A DNA stretch of 64,000 bases from NCBI GenBank assembly GCA_040882225.1, contig JBBEBR010000014.1:124001-188000 (forward strand), read 5' to 3'. The stretch comes from Gracilimonas sp040882225 (GTDB taxonomy: Bacteria > Bacteroidota > Rhodothermia > Balneolales > Balneolaceae). Of the stretch, positions 53,814 to 62,700 are shown in pieces. The position numbers were made by a program, and so were the translations under genes. Each line of letters opens with the position of its first letter. The stretch's first letter is position 1. Below the pieces are notes generated by a model. That model did not search any database and was not told the origin of the DNA. It saw only the letters and a program-made list of their open reading frames with translations.

Positions 53814-54295
53814 TAATCTACCAGTTCAATTTCAAAATCTTCTTCATGTTCATTTTTCATTCTTCGAAATGCGAATCTTTGAACAAAGAACGCTACTGCC
53901 AAAGTGATTCCGAATGTTATAAAGGCAACTCCCATATTAATCAGAGAGGTGCTTTTTTGAATACTATAAACCGGGAATAGCACGATTTCCTGGAAAGCTC
54001 CCTGTTGATACCGGATGGGAAGAGCAGTGGTTTCCATAAGCCTTTGTGCCATCTGAATCGACAAAGAAAGTCGCCGCTCAATAACAGAATCAGCCACTTC
54101 AAACTTTATATCAATATAGCCATTGCTTTGTGCCGCTATTTGTTTGATGTCAAAATCGGTGACTTCAGCCATATAAGTAGTTCCATTTTCGTAGGTATCG
54201 ATGGTACTTGTATACACCATAGCTTGTTGAAAAACCAGGAAACACATATAACCGGGCAGTAGCCAAATTAGAGAAAGGAACCAGTATTTATTCAT
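53813..54295 (-). CDS. Two-helix membrane protein of unknown function
   Basis: A 160-residue membrane protein with hydrophobic helices near residues 5-25 and 118-140 and a polar extracytoplasmic domain between, ending in an acidic tail. It resembles no family I can name; DUF3592-type proteins have a similar layout. It overlaps the upstream gene by 8 bp and the downstream methyltransferase gene by 1 bp, so the three form one operon. Confidence 0.6.
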   Translation of the reverse strand: MNKYWFLSLIWLLPGYMCFLVFQQAMVYTSTIDTYENGTTYMAEVTDFDIKQIAAQSNGYIDIKFEVADSVIERRLSLSIQMAQRLMETTALPIRYQQGAFQEIVLFPVYSIQKSTSLINMGVAFITFGITLAVAFFVQRFAFRRMKNEHEEDFEIELVD

Positions 54296-55454
54296 GTCCG
54301 GAAGTTTCCTTTAGTGTTGTTTCAAATAAAGCGGGATCCCAAATAAGGCGTTGCTGAAAGTCCTCTTGCATATGATTCGCGGAGAGATGGACCCAAAATC
54401 CTACCGGCAGCCGATCAAAAAAGACAGCCTGCACAGAAGTATGTCCGTCAAAAATAGAAGTTCCGAAATCGATTCCTCCTAATAATCCCATTCGGTTATC
54501 ATAAAGAGCGCCATAATCTTTAAAACTTCGCGCAATGGGTTCGGAATTCATCGGCCATCTAAGTTTTTGCTTTACATTTTTAGATACTTCGGGAGAAATT
54601 ATTTCATCCCTAACTAAGCGGTACAGCAAATCCGCCAAATCTTGAGTGGTGCCCTGCGGGAAATAAGAAAGAGCATCACGTTCCTGCATAAATGTTAAGG
54701 AGAGCCGGTCATCATCAAATTGTTCTTTTACTTTTTGGTGGAACTCGCCGTCATCTTTTAACTGCCGGGCATTCGAGATCGACTTGCTGGCGAATTCTTC
54801 AAAATCTAATACCAAAAGATTTGAAGTGTCATTCAGCGAAGGATTTATGGTGATATACATCCCGCTGAAAGGAACGGGAATGTTTGTATTTGAAAGATTG
54901 AGTGAGTCATGCAGAGCCTTGATATTATTTTCGCCAAGCCTGAACCACAGATAATCGGCAACGGCAATATCGCTATTGGAAATCATCGCGGAAACAGCCG
55001 CATCAAGTGGAGCGGTTCCACCTTTAAACTCATTAATTATTTTTTGATGATTTTTCTCACTGATTTCAGGCAAAGCAAACTGTTGAATTTCATTAAGGCT
55101 AATAGCTTCCGTAGGATCAAGTAATCCTTCAGCTACTTGCCGTTCATATTCAATAAGAAGAAAAATATTGGCGGTTGCGCCCAAAGTTCGGGGAACATCC
55201 GACTGGTAAAAAATGCCGGAATCAGGATCGGCGACATTGTAGGAAGTAACTGACATAAATTCGGGATGCTCACCAATAAATTCGGTAAGGCCTTTAAGAG
55301 AATAGGTGTTTTCAATGTATTGGCTTCCTTCAGCCATACCTTCCTCATTCTCGAATAAGGTTTGAAAGCCGTTATAATTGAGGCCTATTACCAAGGCGAA
55401 AATACCCGCCGCTACAGCTAAAAATACGAATAGAAAAGTAAGTGCTCTCTTCAA
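54288..55454 (-). CDS. Class A beta-lactamase-fold protein, predicted inactive (TTG start)
   Basis: A 388-residue membrane-anchored protein (N-terminal helix, residues 5-25) that aligns by pattern with class A beta-lactamase-like serine hydrolases. Where SxxK is expected it has A93-T-A-N96 (RTLGATANIFLLIEY). The SDN position reads S161-D-I (ISNSDIAVADYL), and no KTG triad is evident. The nucleophile serine and its lysine are therefore missing, and it is probably a binding or scaffold pseudo-enzyme. The start must be TTG 55454 because a TAA lies 9 bases upstream in frame. It is the first gene of an operon with a membrane protein and an RsmI-like methyltransferase. Confidence 0.7.
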   Translation of the reverse strand: MKRALTFLFVFLAVAAGIFALVIGLNYNGFQTLFENEEGMAEGSQYIENTYSLKGLTEFIGEHPEFMSVTSYNVADPDSGIFYQSDVPRTLGATANIFLLIEYERQVAEGLLDPTEAISLNEIQQFALPEISEKNHQKIINEFKGGTAPLDAAVSAMISNSDIAVADYLWFRLGENNIKALHDSLNLSNTNIPVPFSGMYITINPSLNDTSNLLVLDFEEFASKSISNARQLKDDGEFHQKVKEQFDDDRLSLTFMQERDALSYFPQGTTQDLADLLYRLVRDEIISPEVSKNVKQKLRWPMNSEPIARSFKDYGALYDNRMGLLGGIDFGTSIFDGHTSVQAVFFDRLPVGFWVHLSANHMQEDFQQRLIWDPALFETTLKETSGHE

Positions 55455-55522
55455 GAATGCTTAATCGTTTTTGATTTTTGAATGAAACGAAAAGATACGA
55501 ATAAGCTTACTCGAATTCCGGT

Positions 55523-56764
55523 TTAAGAAACGATTCTCATCATATGTGCGCAAAGCCAAGCGCCGTAAGTCCCAAGCGCATAACCAAGAACGGCGAGTAA
55601 AACGCCAACCGGAGCTAATGACGGATGAAATGCCGAAGCAACAATAGGGGCAGATGCCGCGCCGCCAATATTTGCCTGACTACCAACTGCCACAAAGAAA
55701 AACGGAGCTTTGATTACCTTGGCCACCGTAAGTAAAATGGTGATGTGAATTAGAATCCAAACCACACCAATCACAAAAAATCCGGGAGCGTTGAGAATAG
55801 AAGTTATATCCATTTTCATCCCGATTGTCATCACCAAAATGTATAGAAAAAGACTCCCGATTTTGGAAGCTCCGGCGCCTTCTAAATCACGAAGTTTGGT
55901 GAAAGACGCAATCAAGCCTCCGGTGGTAGCAACAACAATAATCCAGAAGAAACTCGAATTGAAACTCAACTGACTAAGCGCCGGGGAATTCTCATTAATC
56001 CACGGGGCTACAGTGTCTCCCACAATATGCCCAATAGCCGTGATGACAAAAGCGACCGCAATAATTTTAGTGAAATCTACAAGAGTAGGAACCCGCGCAA
56101 TGGAAGCCTGATATTCTGCAATATTATTTTTTAAAGTGGTGATTGCGGATGCATCGGCTTTAAACCAGCCATCAACCCGATCTGAAATTCCAGCTCCATA
56201 AAGCAGAAAAGCCATCCAAATGTTTGCCACAATGATGTCAACAGTTACCATAGCACCAAAAAGATCGGTACTTGGTTCGAAGATTTCGAGCATTGCGGTT
56301 TGATTAGCTCCACCTCCAATCCAGCTACCCGCCACGGTTGATAGTCCACGCCATACTGCATCTGGCCCGGCACCGCCTACCATTTCGGGATTGATGCTTC
56401 CCAAAAGTAAAATAGCTAACGGGCCTCCAAACATAATCCCAAAAGTAGCCGCTAAGAACATGATAATTGCCTTTGGGCCGAGATTCATAATACCTTTGAG
56501 ATCAATACTTAGTGTCAATAAAATCAAACTTGCCGGCAAAAGGTAACGCGAAGCAACGTGATATAAGTTGGATTCAGCCTCGGAGACAACTCCAAAAGTT
56601 GTCAGCAAAGAAGGGATGAAATAGCACAATAATAATGAGGGAACGAACTTATAAAATTTTTGCCAGCCCGGATGTTTGCTATGCGAAGTGATAAAAATTA
56701 AAGCGAGAATGGCCATCAGTAGCCCGAAGACTACGGCATCATTCGTAATTAGTGCTGAATCCAT
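55523..56764 (-). CDS. DUF819 family membrane transporter-like protein
   Basis: A 413-residue protein with about ten to eleven hydrophobic segments and family motifs GSWIGGGANQTAM, LFLYILVMTIGMKMDI and VGSQANIGGAASAPIVA. DUF819 (YjcL-like) proteins belong to the transporter superfamilies with inverted repeats, and the two GG-A-N segments probably form substrate-site breaks. The substrate is unknown. It is monocistronic and diverges from lysC. Confidence 0.87.
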   Translation of the reverse strand: MDSALITNDAVVFGLLMAILALIFITSHSKHPGWQKFYKFVPSLLLCYFIPSLLTTFGVVSEAESNLYHVASRYLLPASLILLTLSIDLKGIMNLGPKAIIMFLAATFGIMFGGPLAILLLGSINPEMVGGAGPDAVWRGLSTVAGSWIGGGANQTAMLEIFEPSTDLFGAMVTVDIIVANIWMAFLLYGAGISDRVDGWFKADASAITTLKNNIAEYQASIARVPTLVDFTKIIAVAFVITAIGHIVGDTVAPWINENSPALSQLSFNSSFFWIIVVATTGGLIASFTKLRDLEGAGASKIGSLFLYILVMTIGMKMDITSILNAPGFFVIGVVWILIHITILLTVAKVIKAPFFFVAVGSQANIGGAASAPIVASAFHPSLAPVGVLLAVLGYALGTYGAWLCAHMMRIVS

Positions 56765-56940
56765 TAGAGAAGGTTTGACAGAATTTAAATTTCGGATGAG
56801 AATACAAAAATTCTCGGCGAGGAAAAAAATATTGTGGAGATGTGGCTTAAAATAACCTCTTCTTTCTTTACAAAATGTTAATCATCTCTCTAAATCTGCT
56901 TTATAAACTAATTAGATAATGGATTGGGTATAATAGTCTT

Positions 56941-56948
56941 TATTTTTG
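56941..56948 (+). promoter_or_regulatory. Candidate -7 box before lysC
   Basis: TATTTTTG fits TAnnTTTG and lies 44 nt before the lysC ATG at 56993. An upstream TTG at 56924 is closer than the preferred spacing, so support is modest. Confidence 0.3.
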
Positions 56949-56992
56949 TTCTCGGTATTACTCACTTAACTAATTTCAAATTTCATTATAGA

Positions 56993-58339
56993 ATGATTGT
57001 TTCAAAATTTGGCGGAACCAGTATAGGCACTTTGGAAGCCATGCAGCGCAGCGCCGAAATTATTGCATCAGATCCCGACCGCAAGTTGATAGTTATAAGT
57101 GCGACGGCAGGAACTACTAACGATTTGGTCGCGCTCACCGCCAGCGGAATTGATTCGACCACAAAGGAAGAATTACTTCGAAATATTGAAGAGCGGCATA
57201 TCGGTATCATCGATCAGATAAAAAATCAGGATGTGGTACGGTCAGAGTTTTATAAAGAATTTTCTGAACTGCGGGAGCACTTGGATTTTGTAGTAAGAGA
57301 CAAGCGCTGGAAAGATCGTCTTTTTGCTTTCGGAGAGTTAATGTCGACCACAATTTTTGTTCATGTTTTGAGAGAGAAAGGACTTGATGTAACCTGGCTC
57401 GATGCTCGCTCCATTGTGAAAACCGACTCCAATTTTGGAAATGCGGAACCAAGTTTGAAGTCAATCAAGAAAAATGCAGACAAGCATATCAGCAGTGATA
57501 ATATTTTTCTGACCCAGGGATTTATCGGTTCCGATATTTTTGGAAATACAACCACATTAGGAAGAGGAGGAAGTGATTTTTCAGCAGCCATTTTAGCTGA
57601 AGCGGTTGATGCCGATATCCTTGAAATCTGGACTGATGTGGCCGGAGTTTTCACTACCGATCCCCGCATTGTGCCTGATGCTTTCCCTATCCATGAAATT
57701 TCTTTTGATGAAGCTGCCGAGCTTTCCGTTTTCGGCGGGAAGGTTCTTCATCCCGCAACCTTAAAACCAGCGCTTCGGGGTAATGTGCGAGTTAGGGTGG
57801 CCTCAAGCCGGCATCCTGATGAACCGGGAACATGGGTGGTTAAGGAGCCCCGGCATCAGCCGCCAATAAGAGCGATTTCGCTGCGCCGAGATCAAACACT
57901 GCTGACGCTACACAGCCTGGAAATGCTTCATCAATATGGATATTTAGCGCGGCTGTTTACGGTACTTTCTAACCATAAAATTTCCGTGGATTTAGTAAGT
58001 ACCAGCGAAGTAAGCGTGGCGCTCACTTTGGATACCGCCGTGAACGCTTCTCACAAAATAGAACTTACGGATGAAGTACTGGACGAGCTCCGTAAATTTG
58101 CGGAAATAGTTGTAGAAAAAGATTTCGCTTTAATTGCATTAATTGGAAATAATCTTCAGCAAACATCCGGAATTAGCGGGCCGCTTTTTCATGCTTTGGA
58201 AGATTACAACGTTCGGCTTATTTGCCACGGAGCCAGTACAAATAACGTTTGTTTTCTTGTTGATGAGAAACAAGCCGAAGAAGTTGTAAAAATGCTGCAT
58301 AAAAAGTTTATTATCGAAAAAGAAGTGGCGGCAATATGA
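56993..58339 (+). CDS. lysC: Aspartate kinase
   Basis: A 448-residue aspartokinase, first step of the aspartate family pathway. It starts with the phosphate-binding VSKFGGTSIG; I chose ATG 56993 because the upstream open stretch is not conserved. The substrate loop FGELMSTTIF and TTLGRGGSDFSAA are intact. Two ACT domains at about 300-445 predict feedback control by lysine or threonine. The stop overlaps dapB by ATGA. There is no homoserine dehydrogenase fusion. Confidence 0.93.
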   Translation: MIVSKFGGTSIGTLEAMQRSAEIIASDPDRKLIVISATAGTTNDLVALTASGIDSTTKEELLRNIEERHIGIIDQIKNQDVVRSEFYKEFSELREHLDFVVRDKRWKDRLFAFGELMSTTIFVHVLREKGLDVTWLDARSIVKTDSNFGNAEPSLKSIKKNADKHISSDNIFLTQGFIGSDIFGNTTTLGRGGSDFSAAILAEAVDADILEIWTDVAGVFTTDPRIVPDAFPIHEISFDEAAELSVFGGKVLHPATLKPALRGNVRVRVASSRHPDEPGTWVVKEPRHQPPIRAISLRRDQTLLTLHSLEMLHQYGYLARLFTVLSNHKISVDLVSTSEVSVALTLDTAVNASHKIELTDEVLDELRKFAEIVVEKDFALIALIGNNLQQTSGISGPLFHALEDYNVRLICHGASTNNVCFLVDEKQAEEVVKMLHKKFIIEKEVAAI

Positions 58340-59013
58340 AAATCGCACTAATAGGAACAGGCAAAACCGGTGGAAAAGTAGCTGATCTTTTAGGTGAACA
58401 GCTTTCTGAATCTTTCGATGAAAAGAATAAACCCACAGCGGAAAAGCTCAAAAAATCGGACGCCGTTATTATTTTCGTTCCCGGAAATGCTGTAGATGAT
58501 ATTCTACAAACCGTAATTGATTCGGGAATTCCAGCCGCCTGGGGAAGCACGGGTTATCAATGGCCCGATGATCTTGAAGAAAAGGTGAAGGCTAAAAATG
58601 CGAAATGGGTGATTGCGTCAAATTTTAGTTTGGGAATGAACATCATCCGAAAAAGCATCGAAGTTATTTCGGCCGGCTCGGCCATATTAAAAAATCCGGT
58701 TTTTCACATTCACGAAGTGCATCACATTCATAAGAAAGACGCGCCAAGTGGAACCGCTTTATCCTGGAAGCAATGGCTGGACAGAGAAGCGAAAGTTACC
58801 TCAGAAAGAGAAGGGGATGTGAATGGAATTCACGAATTAACGTTAAGAACAGAGATGGAAAAAATTTCTCTAAGACACGAAGCACTGGATCGGAGTTTGT
58901 TTGCTGAGGGAGCAATTTGGGCAGCGGAGCAGTTAATCACTAATAAAAAAATTAAGCCGGGAATTATGGCTTTTGGTCAATTATTTGATCTTATAATGGA
59001 GGAAAGTAAGTAA
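58336..59013 (+). CDS. dapB: 4-hydroxy-tetrahydrodipicolinate reductase
   Basis: A 225-residue enzyme, shorter than the usual 240-270. It begins with the nucleotide-binding IALIGTGKTGGKVA. The catalytic and substrate motif HEVHHIHKKDAPSGTA is intact. It reduces the product of DapA with NAD(P)H. The region after the first Rossmann strand pair is abbreviated compared with E. coli DapB. It shares a single base with the next gene (TAATG). Confidence 0.92.
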   Translation: MKIALIGTGKTGGKVADLLGEQLSESFDEKNKPTAEKLKKSDAVIIFVPGNAVDDILQTVIDSGIPAAWGSTGYQWPDDLEEKVKAKNAKWVIASNFSLGMNIIRKSIEVISAGSAILKNPVFHIHEVHHIHKKDAPSGTALSWKQWLDREAKVTSEREGDVNGIHELTLRTEMEKISLRHEALDRSLFAEGAIWAAEQLITNKKIKPGIMAFGQLFDLIMEESK

Positions 59014-59897
59014 TGGAAAAATTTCCACTTTGGACGGCAATGGTAACTCCTATGAATCCCGATGGCAGTATTGACTATCGTGGTTTTGAGGGATTATTAA
59101 AGAGGCAGGAGGAGGCAGAAAATGGAGTTTTGGTTTTAGGAAGTACCGGAGAAGGGCTGAATCTGAACGAAGAAGAAAAACGAGAAGTGGTTGAATTCAC
59201 GAACAGCCTGAATCTTAAAGTTCCGGTTATGGCCGGAGTGGGCGGTTTCAATTTATCTGCTCAGGTGGATTTCATTCATTTTTGTGATGAAGTGGGTGTA
59301 GACGCTTTTCTTTTAGTTACACCACTTTATGCGAAACCGGGTGAAGAAGGCCAATTTGAATGGTTCAGCGAATTGATTGCAGAGACCGAAACAAACTGTT
59401 ATCTCTATAATGTGCCTTCCAGAACGGGAGTGAAGTTAGAACCCAATGTTCCGAAACGGCTGAGTGAAGAATTTGGAAACCTGGCGGGTGTAAAAGAAGC
59501 GAGCGGAAGTGTGGAAGAGTTCAAAGCTTTTAGAAAGGCGTCACCCACTCTTAAATTTTTTAGTGGTGATGACGGTTTAACTCCAGCTTTTGCGGTGGAA
59601 GGTGCTGTTGGTTTAATTTCAGTTGCAGCGAATGTGTGGCCAAAGGAAACTCATAAGTATATTGATCTAATTTTGGAAGGAAAAACCGATGGATTATTTC
59701 CGGTTTGGAAAGAAGCAACAGATGTTCTGTTTGAAGCTCCAAATCCGGTTCCGGTAAAAGTGTTGCTTCAGCAGCAGGGTAAAATTGCAAATGATACCGT
59801 TCGCCTTCCACTTTCTCTGGCGGATATTTCTGAAGAAACTGAGAAAAACTTAGTGAAAGCAGATAAGAAAATTTCTGACTGGTTTTCACAACAATAA
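59013..59897 (+). CDS. dapA: 4-hydroxy-tetrahydrodipicolinate synthase
   Basis: A 294-residue TIM-barrel aldolase condensing pyruvate with aspartate semialdehyde. Motifs: LGSTGEGLNLNEEE, YLYNVPSRTGV with the catalytic tyrosine, and GVKEASGS with the Schiff-base lysine. The length is typical. It is translationally coupled to dapB. Confidence 0.95.
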   Translation: MEKFPLWTAMVTPMNPDGSIDYRGFEGLLKRQEEAENGVLVLGSTGEGLNLNEEEKREVVEFTNSLNLKVPVMAGVGGFNLSAQVDFIHFCDEVGVDAFLLVTPLYAKPGEEGQFEWFSELIAETETNCYLYNVPSRTGVKLEPNVPKRLSEEFGNLAGVKEASGSVEEFKAFRKASPTLKFFSGDDGLTPAFAVEGAVGLISVAANVWPKETHKYIDLILEGKTDGLFPVWKEATDVLFEAPNPVPVKVLLQQQGKIANDTVRLPLSLADISEETEKNLVKADKKISDWFSQQ

Positions 59898-59997
59898 TAA
59901 TGAAATGGATCGCATTTGATCCTTTCACTAAAAATAAAACTTGATAAATAACGAAGGCAATTTCTGTTTCAATATTGTCTTCATCAAATAACAGATA

Positions 59998-60744
59998 ATG
60001 TCATATAAAGATATTTTAGATCAATTAGAAGATGGAACCCTAAGGTCTGCTAACCCGACTGAAAATGGGTGGGAGGCAAATATTGAAGTAAAGCAAGCCA
60101 TTTTGGAAGCTTTCAAAGATGGTAAAAACGTCTCTTACTCAGGAATTTACGATGGATTTGTGGATAAGGACAATCTCCCCCCTCGCTATTTCGACAGCGA
60201 AGATGGGGTTCGCTTGGTGCCCGGTGGCTCCTCCGTTCGCCGCGGAGCGCATGTGGCTTCAGGGGTAATTATTATGCCGCCGGCTTATGTCAACGTTGGC
60301 GCTTTTGTTGATGAAGGTTCCATGATTGACAGCCATGCCCTTGTTGGTTCTTGCGCCCAAATTGGCAAGAATGTGCATCTTTCTGCTGGTGTTCAGATTG
60401 GCGGTGTTTTAGAACCCGTTGGCATGACTCCGGTAATTATTGAAGACAATTGTTTTATAGGTGCGGGAGCGGTAATAGTTGAAGGTATTATGATTAAAAA
60501 AGGTGCGGTCATTGCGCCCGGAGTAGTACTATCCAAATCCATTCCTGTGTATGATATCGTAAATGAAAAAGTTTTGGAACGTGGCTCTGCGATTCCTGAA
60601 GGAGCGGTTGTGATCCCCGGAACCCGGCCGGTAAATAATGCCTGGGCAAAGAAAAGTGGGTTAAATATGGCCTGTCCGATAATCGTTAAATATCGTGATG
60701 AAGGCAGCGAGGCTTCTCTCGAATTAGAAAATGCTTTAAGATAA
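59998..60744 (+). CDS. dapD: Tetrahydrodipicolinate N-succinyltransferase (DapD)
   Basis: A 248-residue hexapeptide-repeat transferase: VPGGSSVRRGAHVASGVIIM, then GSMIDSHALVGSCAQIG and GGVLEP, with a left-handed beta-helix core and a short C-terminal segment. These motifs are of the succinyl-CoA type; an acetyl version cannot be fully excluded. It follows dapA by 100 nt. dapC, dapE and dapF are not in the window. Confidence 0.92.
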   Translation: MSYKDILDQLEDGTLRSANPTENGWEANIEVKQAILEAFKDGKNVSYSGIYDGFVDKDNLPPRYFDSEDGVRLVPGGSSVRRGAHVASGVIIMPPAYVNVGAFVDEGSMIDSHALVGSCAQIGKNVHLSAGVQIGGVLEPVGMTPVIIEDNCFIGAGAVIVEGIMIKKGAVIAPGVVLSKSIPVYDIVNEKVLERGSAIPEGAVVIPGTRPVNNAWAKKSGLNMACPIIVKYRDEGSEASLELENALR

Positions 60745-60755
60745 TAAGTGTTAAA

Positions 60756-60806
60756 GTGTTTGAGTGTTAACGTGTTAAAGTCGCTAACACATAAACACTC
60801 AAACAC
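60756..60806. repeat. Nested inverted repeat between convergent dapD and thrC
   Basis: GTGTTTGAGTGTT (60756-60768) pairs perfectly with AACACTCAAACAC (60794-60806), and inside it GTGTTA (60772-60777) pairs with TAACAC (60785-60790). It sits between two stop codons with no U run, so it may be a bidirectional processing or termination signal, or a repeat element. Confidence 0.6.
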
Positions 60807-60809
60807 GTA

Positions 60810-62516
60810 TCAAACAGCCAAGGCTTTATTCGCTACAGCCAATCCTTTTACGAAAGCCTGAATAAGTGCTTCTATTGTATCAGGTGAAGCTCCTTTAGAG
60901 GTGAATGTATGGCCTTGATTCTCCAAAGTAAGGGTTACAATTACCAGCGAATCAGTATCAGGACTCAAGATTTCCACCTCGTGATTTTTCACTTCAAGCG
61001 GGAGGAATGAATCAGTTTCAGCTTTTATGGCTGTCAAAACTGCATCCATCGGGCCCACTCCATGATCGAGTGAAATGACTTCTTCACGATCTTCAATCTT
61101 CAGTTTTACAGCCGCACTTACCAGTCCGTGCTTGCGCATGGTGAGTTTGTAATCGAGTACTTCTACGGGATATTCAAGCCCGGCATCTTCATTATAAACC
61201 AACGAGCGAAGCACTTTTATTTCTTCTTCTCCAAGGGTTTTTCCCTTCTTGTTGAAATCATTCACATACTCATCGTAAAGGCGTGCATGCTCATCGTCCA
61301 TCTTAACATTTCCGATGGCCATATCACGGGATTGTCCCCAGCTGTTCTTTTGAAGTTCTACAAATCCTGAAGCAATATACTGTTGCACACGGTCAAGATT
61401 TGGGGGCAGAACAGGAGAGGAGAGCGAATATTTAGCCACAATATGCGAGCTTTTTAAACCGGTGCCTGTTAACACGAAAAGGCATTTTTTCCCTTTAAAA
61501 GTATCCAGGTTATTTTTAAAAGTTGCCAAAGGAATAGCGCAAGCTGGTTCGGTAAAAAAGCCTTCTTCAAGGGTCATTTCTTTCATCGATTCCAAAAGCT
61601 CGTTTTCGGTGGCGGTAAAAGCGAGGCCGTTGGTTTCATTGATGCCTTCCAAAACCTTGTAAAAGTCGAAAGGATCGCCTACAGCAACGGCGTCGGCCAT
61701 CGTATGAACCTGATCTTTGACAATTTTTTCTTTCTTGAAAATCCCCTCAACTACCGGAGAACTTTGTTCCGGTTGAACTGCCACAAAACTTGGAATGGAG
61801 TCAATCAATCCGGCAGCTTTTAGTTCCTTGTAGCCTTTATAAATAGCGGCGAAATTTGTGCCGGCTCCGATGGGTACAAAGATGTAATCAAAAGTAGTGT
61901 TTCCTTGTTCATACAGTTCATAGGAGAACGATTTCTGACCTTCCTGGCGGAATACATAATCTCCTGCCAAATAATAATTTCCTGACTTGGCAAACTGCCG
62001 GCAAAGCTTTTCACAAGCGGTGAAGTCTCCTTTTATTTTCAGGATGGTGGCGTTGTAAATAGTTGCCTGGGCTAATTTTACTTCAGGAGTTTTTTCGGGC
62101 ACAAAAACAAAACAAGGGATTTTAAAATAACAGGCATAAGCCGCTACCGAAGCAGCCATATTTCCCGTAGAAGCAAGGCAAATGGCATCCGCCTCCAGTT
62201 CAAGTGCTTTTTGAACTTCCACATAACTGCCGCGGTCTTTAAAGCAGCCGGTGGGGTGTTCAAATTCCAGTTTACCATACAGATCTGCTCCATACTTTTC
62301 CGAAAGTCGATTCAGTTTTTTTAACGGAGTGAAATGATGTTTCAGCGGGTCTGGAAGAATTTCTTTTAGAGGATATTGAATATTCTTAGCCGTTTCTTTG
62401 TACTCGATGGTAAGAACGCCGCCGCAATTTGTACAATAGGTACTGGTTTCTCTCTCATCGTTAATCTCGCCACACATTATGCAACGCATGGTATATCCGG
62501 AATTACTGGCTTTCAT
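60810..62516 (-). CDS. thrC: Threonine synthase fused to LeuA-type regulatory domain
   Basis: A 568-residue protein. A zinc ribbon (C12, C15, C28, C31) precedes a fold II PLP enzyme at about 55-365 with the Schiff-base lysine K93 in PTGCFKDRGS, the SxGN-type ASTGNM loop, GAGTN and a TGTGLK end: all threonine synthase features. Residues about 450-565 instead resemble the C-terminal allosteric domain of 2-isopropylmalate synthase: VEVLDYKL, GVGPMDAVLTAIK, VEILSPDTDSLVIVTLTLE and GASPDTIEALIQAFVKGL. In LeuA this domain binds leucine, and in citramalate synthase isoleucine. The ATG is at 62516; an alternative M10 at 62489 is possible. Confidence 0.9.
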   Translation of the reverse strand: MKASNSGYTMRCIMCGEINDERETSTYCTNCGGVLTIEYKETAKNIQYPLKEILPDPLKHHFTPLKKLNRLSEKYGADLYGKLEFEHPTGCFKDRGSYVEVQKALELEADAICLASTGNMAASVAAYACYFKIPCFVFVPEKTPEVKLAQATIYNATILKIKGDFTACEKLCRQFAKSGNYYLAGDYVFRQEGQKSFSYELYEQGNTTFDYIFVPIGAGTNFAAIYKGYKELKAAGLIDSIPSFVAVQPEQSSPVVEGIFKKEKIVKDQVHTMADAVAVGDPFDFYKVLEGINETNGLAFTATENELLESMKEMTLEEGFFTEPACAIPLATFKNNLDTFKGKKCLFVLTGTGLKSSHIVAKYSLSSPVLPPNLDRVQQYIASGFVELQKNSWGQSRDMAIGNVKMDDEHARLYDEYVNDFNKKGKTLGEEEIKVLRSLVYNEDAGLEYPVEVLDYKLTMRKHGLVSAAVKLKIEDREEVISLDHGVGPMDAVLTAIKAETDSFLPLEVKNHEVEILSPDTDSLVIVTLTLENQGHTFTSKGASPDTIEALIQAFVKGLAVANKALAV

Positions 62517-62700
62517 CTACAAATAATTTAAATTTTGTACAAAAATACGAATCGTAAGGTTATCAAAAAATTAATATAAAAGCGCTTTTTTGAAGCTTTA
62601 ATCACGATTAATAAAGCTTTTACTTTGAAGTGGAAATCTCAGTAAATGTTCACTATGAGAGTGGTATTTATAGGATGTAAAACGGTATACTTATTCCGCT

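Noticed and set aside
56924..56992. N-terminal hydrophobic extension of aspartate kinase
   Set aside because: The conserved start VSKFGGTS begins directly after ATG 56993, and the upstream segment contains the likely promoter.
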